DNA of 9,097 nucleotides from DAOTEJ01 sp035454085 (GTDB lineage: Bacteria > Pseudomonadota > Gammaproteobacteria > Burkholderiales > Burkholderiaceae_F): positions 1-9,097 of the forward strand of contig DAOTEJ010000094.1 in the NCBI GenBank assembly GCA_035454085.1, in the 5' to 3' direction. The translations under genes and the position numbers were made by a program. Of the stretch, positions 6,095 to 9,097 are shown in pieces (within the stretch, counting starts at the first letter, position 1; each line of letters begins with the position of its first letter). The notes beneath the pieces are model-generated. The model made no database searches. It saw nothing but the letters and a program-made list of their open reading frames with translations, and was not told the origin of the DNA.

Positions 6095-6119
6095 AAAAAG
6101 GGCCGGCTAGGCCGGCCCT
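6095..6119 (-). terminator. Intrinsic terminator of htpX
   Basis: AGGGCCGGC at 6099-6107 and GCCGGCCCT at 6111-6119 form a perfect 9-bp stem around TAG. On the minus strand the stem is followed by a run of five T residues (A at 6095-6099 on the plus strand). It lies 23 bases after the htpX stop codon. No T-tract follows on the plus strand, so it is oriented for htpX, though the stem may also hinder transcripts coming from the AraC side. Confidence 0.9.
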
Positions 6120-6142
6120 CGTGACTGCGCACGCCCAGTGAC

Positions 6143-7024
6143 TCAGCGCGCGCCGCCCTGCAGCGCGGCGATGCGCGCCTCGATGGGCGGGTGGGTGGCA
6201 AAGAGCGAGCCGATGCCCCCGGCGATGCCGAAGCCCTTGACCGGGCCGGGCAGCTCTTCGGTGGTGAGTCCGCCCAGGCGTGCCAGCGCGTTGACCATCG
6301 GCTTGGGCGACCCGAGGATGCTCGCCGCGCCCGCGTCGGCGCGGAACTCGCGCTTGCGCGAGAACCAGGCCACCACGATCGCCGCCAGGAAGCCCAGGGC
6401 GATGTCGAGCACGATCACGCTCACCCAGTAGCCGATGCCCGGCGCGGAGCTCTCGTTGCGCAGGATGACGCGGTCGACCACGTAGCCGATCACGCGCGAC
6501 AGGAAGACCACGAAGGTGTTCATGACGCCCTGGATCAGGGTCATGGTGACCATGTCGCCGTTGGCCACGTGCGAGACCTCGTGCGCGAGCACGGCCTCGA
6601 CCTCCTCCTTGGTCATCGACTGGAGCAGCCCGGTGGACACCGCCACGAGCGAGCTGTTCTTGCTCGGGCCGGTGGCGAAGGCGTTGGGCTCGCCGTCGTA
6701 GATCGCGACCTCGGGCATGCCGATGCCGGCCTTCTGGGCCTGACGGCGCACGGTCTCGACCAGCCAGGTCTCCATGGGGTTGGACGGCTGATCGATCAAT
6801 TGCAGCTTCATCGTCCACTTTGCCATCTGCTTGGACAGCAGCAGCGAGATGAACGAGCCGGTGAAGCCCACCACCAGCGAGAAGATCAGCAGCGGCCCGA
6901 GGTTCAGCTCGGGGCCGCCCATGCGGAAGTTGATGCCGAACACCGTGCTCAGCACCATCAGAAAGATGCTCAGCACCACCATGATTGCCAGGTTGGTGGC
7001 AATGAACAGAGCGATGCGCTTCAT
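6143..7024 (-). CDS. htpX: Zinc metalloprotease HtpX (M48B family)
   Basis: Inner-membrane protease that degrades misfolded membrane proteins and works alongside FtsH in membrane quality control. The 293-residue product equals E. coli HtpX in length. Two hydrophobic segments lie at about 5-30 and 42-64, the cytosolic protease part starts near 68, and two more hydrophobic stretches lie at about 163-183 and 197-221. The zinc site is intact: HEVSH with H148, E149 and H152, and the third ligand E226 in SRKREFRADAGAA. NAFATGP at 114-120 and the C-terminal THPP at 277-280 are typical of the family. GGAG lies five bases before the ATG at 7024. The gene is transcribed alone, convergent with the AraC region and divergent from the UPF0114 gene. 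HtpX genes are often induced by heat or envelope stress, but I found no convincing sigma-32 or CpxR site upstream. The identification is firm. Confidence 0.96.
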   Translation of the reverse strand: MKRIALFIATNLAIMVVLSIFLMVLSTVFGINFRMGGPELNLGPLLIFSLVVGFTGSFISLLLSKQMAKWTMKLQLIDQPSNPMETWLVETVRRQAQKAGIGMPEVAIYDGEPNAFATGPSKNSSLVAVSTGLLQSMTKEEVEAVLAHEVSHVANGDMVTMTLIQGVMNTFVVFLSRVIGYVVDRVILRNESSAPGIGYWVSVIVLDIALGFLAAIVVAWFSRKREFRADAGAASILGSPKPMVNALARLGGLTTEELPGPVKGFGIAGGIGSLFATHPPIEARIAALQGGAR

Positions 7025-7055
7025 GGAGTCTCCAGCGGGTCGAGGTTGAATCCAG

Positions 7056-7078
7056 GCGCCCGGCCAGCGACCGGGCGC
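7056..7078 (-). other. Hairpin in the htpX 5' leader region
   Basis: GCGCCCGG at 7056-7063 and CCGGGCGC at 7071-7078 form a perfect 8-bp inverted repeat with a 7-base spacer, 32 bases upstream of the htpX start codon. If transcription starts above it, the stem would lie in the htpX 5' untranslated region. It does not cover the ribosome binding site, so a direct thermometer role is unlikely; it could be a protein site or stabilise the mRNA. Confidence 0.35.
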
Positions 7079-7246
7079 GCGCAGTCTATCTCAGGGGGGC
7101 CGCGATCAGCGCAACACCGCCGATCTGGTGTTTACGCGCAATCGGGCGGCCCCTTTGCCGCGCACTGCGCCACATGCGGCCGGGCGGGCCGCTTGCAAGA
7201 GGCGCGCCCGGGGCGCACGGCTCGGCGTTAGCCCCGGCGCAGTCCG

Positions 7247-7252
7247 TAAAAT
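7247..7252 (+). promoter_or_regulatory. Candidate -10 box for the UPF0114-fumarase operon
   Basis: TAAAAT at 7247-7252 matches the sigma-70 -10 consensus at five of six positions and lies 34 bases before the UPF0114 start codon, the usual place for such a promoter in GC-rich betaproteobacteria. The corresponding -35 region (about 7224-7230, GGCGTTA) is a poor match. The rest of the 262-base divergent gap 7025-7286 holds only GC-rich sequence and the hairpin nearer htpX; no gene is visible there. Confidence 0.4.
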
Positions 7253-7286
7253 GCCGCCTTTCCCCCTCTGCCCAGCAGGCTGCCCC

Positions 7287-7928
7287 ATGAACGCTCCGAC
7301 CCCGCCCGACCGCGCCCCCCGCATGCCCACGGTGCCCCGGATGATCTTTGCCAGCCGCTGGCTGCAGTTGCCGCTCTACCTGGGGCTGATCCTGGCCCAG
7401 GCGGTCTACGTCTATCACTTCTGGGTCGAGCTGTATTACCTGATCGTGGCCGCCTTCGGCGACAGCTCGGCGGTGGCCCACCTGTTCTGCGCGGTGATGG
7501 ACTGCACCACCCCCGAGGCCGTGGCCAAGACGCCCACCCAGCTCAACGAGACCCTGATCATGCTGGTGGTGCTGGGCCTGATCGACGTGGTGATGATCTC
7601 GAACCTGCTCATCATGGTGATCGTGGGCGGCTTCGAGACCTTCGTGTCGCGCCTGCACCTCGAAGGGCATCCGGACCAACCCGAGTGGCTGTCGCACGTC
7701 AACGCAAGCGTGCTCAAGGTCAAGCTGGCCACCGCCATCATCGGGATAAGCTCGATCCACCTGCTCAAGACCTTCATCAACGCCAAGGCCTACGACGAGA
7801 AGACGCTGATCGCGCAGACGGTGATCCACGTCGTCTTCCTGCTCTCGGCGCTGGCCATCGCCGCGGTCGACCGCCTCATGTTCCCGGGCGGGGCGCGCGT
7901 CGACCCCGGTCACGAGCCGGCCCACTGA
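7287..7928 (+). CDS. UPF0114 family (YqhA-like) inner-membrane protein
   Basis: A 213-residue membrane protein of the UPF0114/YqhA family, whose function is not established. It closely follows E. coli YqhA: FASRWLQLPLYLGL at 21-34 against YASRWLLAPVYFGL, a hydrophobic stretch at 90-115 ending in GGFETFVSRL, ISSIHLLKTFINAK at 154-167 against ISSIHLLRVFMDAK, and a last hydrophobic stretch at 177-194 closing with DRL. It is longer than YqhA (164 residues) owing to about 17 extra residues at the N-terminus, a polar insertion at about 57-88 with two cysteines (C68, C73), and a short polar tail. The ATG at 7287 was preferred because a -10 box and an AGG lie just upstream and longer readings run into non-coding GC-rich sequence; Met13 or Met19 are possible starts. 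Fumarase follows 16 bases later with its own ribosome binding site, so the two are probably one operon. Confidence 0.9.
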   Translation: MNAPTPPDRAPRMPTVPRMIFASRWLQLPLYLGLILAQAVYVYHFWVELYYLIVAAFGDSSAVAHLFCAVMDCTTPEAVAKTPTQLNETLIMLVVLGLIDVVMISNLLIMVIVGGFETFVSRLHLEGHPDQPEWLSHVNASVLKVKLATAIIGISSIHLLKTFINAKAYDEKTLIAQTVIHVVFLLSALAIAAVDRLMFPGGARVDPGHEPAH

Positions 7929-7944
7929 CCCCCAGGAGCGCAGC

Positions 7945-9097
7945 ATGAGCCAGCCCATCCAACAGGACGACCTGATCGAGAGCGTCGCGGCCGCCCTTCA
8001 ATACATCAGCTATTACCACCCGGCCGACTACATCGAGCATCTGGCACGCGCCTACGAGATCGAGCAAAGCCCCGCCGCCAAGGACGCGATCGCGCAGATC
8101 CTCACCAACAGCCGCATGTGCGCCGAAGGCCACCGGCCGATCTGCCAGGACACGGGCATCGTCAACGTGTTCCTGAAGGTGGGCATGGACGTGAAGTGGG
8201 CAGGCTTCACGGGCAGCCTCGAGGACGCGGTCAACGAAGGCGTGCGCCGCGGCTACCTCAACCCCGACAACGTGCTGCGCGCCTCGGTGGTGGCTCCGCC
8301 CGAGTTCGGCCGCAAGAACACCAAGGACAACACGCCCGCGGTGATCCACGTGCAGATCGTCCCGGGCAGCACGGTGGACGTGAACATCGCCGCCAAGGGC
8401 GGCGGCAGCGAGAACAAGAGCAAGTTCGTGATGCTCAACCCCAGCGACTCGATCGTCGACTGGGTGATGAAGACCGTGCCGACCATGGGCGCGGGCTGGT
8501 GCCCGCCCGGCATGCTGGGCATAGGCATCGGCGGCACGGCCGAGAAGGCCATGCTGATGGCCAAGGAAGCGCTGATGGACCCGATCGACATGAGCGACCT
8601 GCTCAAGCGCGGGCCGCAGACCGACGAAGAAAAGCTGCGCGTCGAACTGCACGAGAAGGTCAACGCGCTGGGCATCGGCGCGCAGGGCCTGGGGGGCCTG
8701 ACCACCGTGCTCGACGTGAAGATCAAGATGTACCCCACCCACGCGGCGAGCAAGCCGGTGGCGATGATCCCCAACTGCGCCGCCACGCGCCACGCGCACT
8801 TCGTGCTCGACGGCTCGGGGCCGGTGTATCTGGACCCGCCCGCGCTGTCGACCTGGCCCGACGTGCACTGGGCGCCCGACTACAAAAAGAGCCGCAAGGT
8901 CGATCTCAACACCCTGACCCGCGAAGAAGTCGCCTCGTGGAAGCCGGGTGACACGCTGCTCCTGAGCGGCAAGATGCTCACCGGCCGCGACGCCGCGCAC
9001 AAGCGCATCCAGGAGATGCTCGCCAAGGGTGAAAAGTTGCCCGTGGACTTCACCAACCGCGTGATCTATTACGTGGGCCCGGTGGATCCGGTGCGCG
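7945..9097 (+). CDS. Class I fumarate hydratase, [4Fe-4S] type (3' end beyond the window)
   Basis: Iron-sulfur fumarase that interconverts fumarate and (S)-malate in the citric acid cycle, in the cytoplasm. The reading frame is open for 384 codons and runs off the window; full-length family members have about 505-550 residues, so roughly the last quarter is missing. The three cysteines expected to bind the cluster are present: C67 in ICQDTG, C186 in GWCPPGMLGIGIGG and C278 in PNCAATRHAHF, with spacings of 119 and 92 close to those in E. coli FumA. The C-terminal domain begins near 325-340 and shows LLLSGKMLTGRDAAHKR at 338-354, the family's substrate-binding GRDAAH region. AGGAG lies seven bases before the ATG at 7945. 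It follows the UPF0114 gene by 16 bases. Resemblance to tartrate dehydratase-type enzymes exists in this superfamily, but the single-chain fusion of both domains fits fumarase. Whether it matches FumA or FumB cannot be told, so no symbol is given. Confidence 0.95.
   Translation, partial: MSQPIQQDDLIESVAAALQYISYYHPADYIEHLARAYEIEQSPAAKDAIAQILTNSRMCAEGHRPICQDTGIVNVFLKVGMDVKWAGFTGSLEDAVNEGVRRGYLNPDNVLRASVVAPPEFGRKNTKDNTPAVIHVQIVPGSTVDVNIAAKGGGSENKSKFVMLNPSDSIVDWVMKTVPTMGAGWCPPGMLGIGIGGTAEKAMLMAKEALMDPIDMSDLLKRGPQTDEEKLRVELHEKVNALGIGAQGLGGLTTVLDVKIKMYPTHAASKPVAMIPNCAATRHAHFVLDGSGPVYLDPPALSTWPDVHWAPDYKKSRKVDLNTLTREEVASWKPGDTLLLSGKMLTGRDAAHKRIQEMLAKGEKLPVDFTNRVIYYVGPVDPVR

Noticed and set aside
7025..7130. 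Sigma-32 heat-shock promoter for htpX
   Set aside because: A CCCC-containing stretch exists on the minus strand, but no CTTGAA-like box lies at the proper spacing.
6191..7231. Plus-strand open frame across htpX
   Set aside because: His/Asp/Gln-rich antisense of htpX, whose zinc protease motifs are unambiguous.
7128..7286. N-terminal extension of the UPF0114 protein from ATG 7128
   Set aside because: The added 53 residues are Arg/Ala-rich with no counterpart in the family, and a -10 box lies inside this stretch.
8118..8951. Shifted plus-strand frame in the fumarase gene
   Set aside because: Arg/Gly/Asp-rich shadow frame; the fumarase frame is open from 7945 to the window end.
7876..9000. 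Minus-strand open frame across the fumarase gene
   Set aside because: Val/His/Arg-rich antisense; the opposite strand encodes a complete cysteine set and conserved fumarase motifs.

Overview
The window is GC-rich (about 70% in most genes) and has the gene content and codon use of a betaproteobacterium, most likely of the order Burkholderiales. The signs are a zinc-free type B L31, an HtpX of the E. coli length, a UPF0114 protein directly ahead of a class I fumarase, and NorM-type MATE and AraC genes with Ala/Arg-rich, G/C-ending codons. The placement is inference from family resemblance, not from a search.

Left part (1-3667, plus strand). A leader with a plausible sigma-70 promoter and competing hairpins precedes rpmE2 (189-488), which ends at a strong intrinsic terminator (509-537). 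Three bases after its T-tract begins a large ArnT-like membrane glycosyltransferase-type protein (541-2277). A complete NorM-type MATE exporter (2294-3667) follows 16 bases later; it keeps the three acidic residues expected of the cation site.

Middle part (3668-6142). Here lie a secreted protein of unknown function on the minus strand (3923-4732) and a divergent AraC-family regulator (4904-5992), sharing a 171-base control region. The secreted-protein gene is clearly poorer in GC than its neighbours. Immediately after the AraC stop codon lies a 26-codon fragment (5995-6072) that matches the last codons of the MATE gene 2.3 kb upstream, including the stop codon and part of the 3' flank. The simplest reading is that the secreted-protein/AraC pair was placed between a MATE gene and its old 3' end, next to the terminator that now serves htpX.

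Right part (6095-9097). htpX, an inner-membrane zinc protease (6143-7024, minus strand), ends at a clear terminator. Divergently, a UPF0114 (YqhA-type) membrane protein (7287-7928) is followed 16 bases later by a class I [4Fe-4S] fumarate hydratase (7945 to beyond the window end), probably as one operon.

No tRNA, rRNA, CRISPR array, transposase or phage gene was seen. No stretch without a gene exceeds 300 bases. The most noteworthy items are the MATE 3' remnant, the unknown secreted protein with its divergent regulator, and the structured rpmE2 leader.
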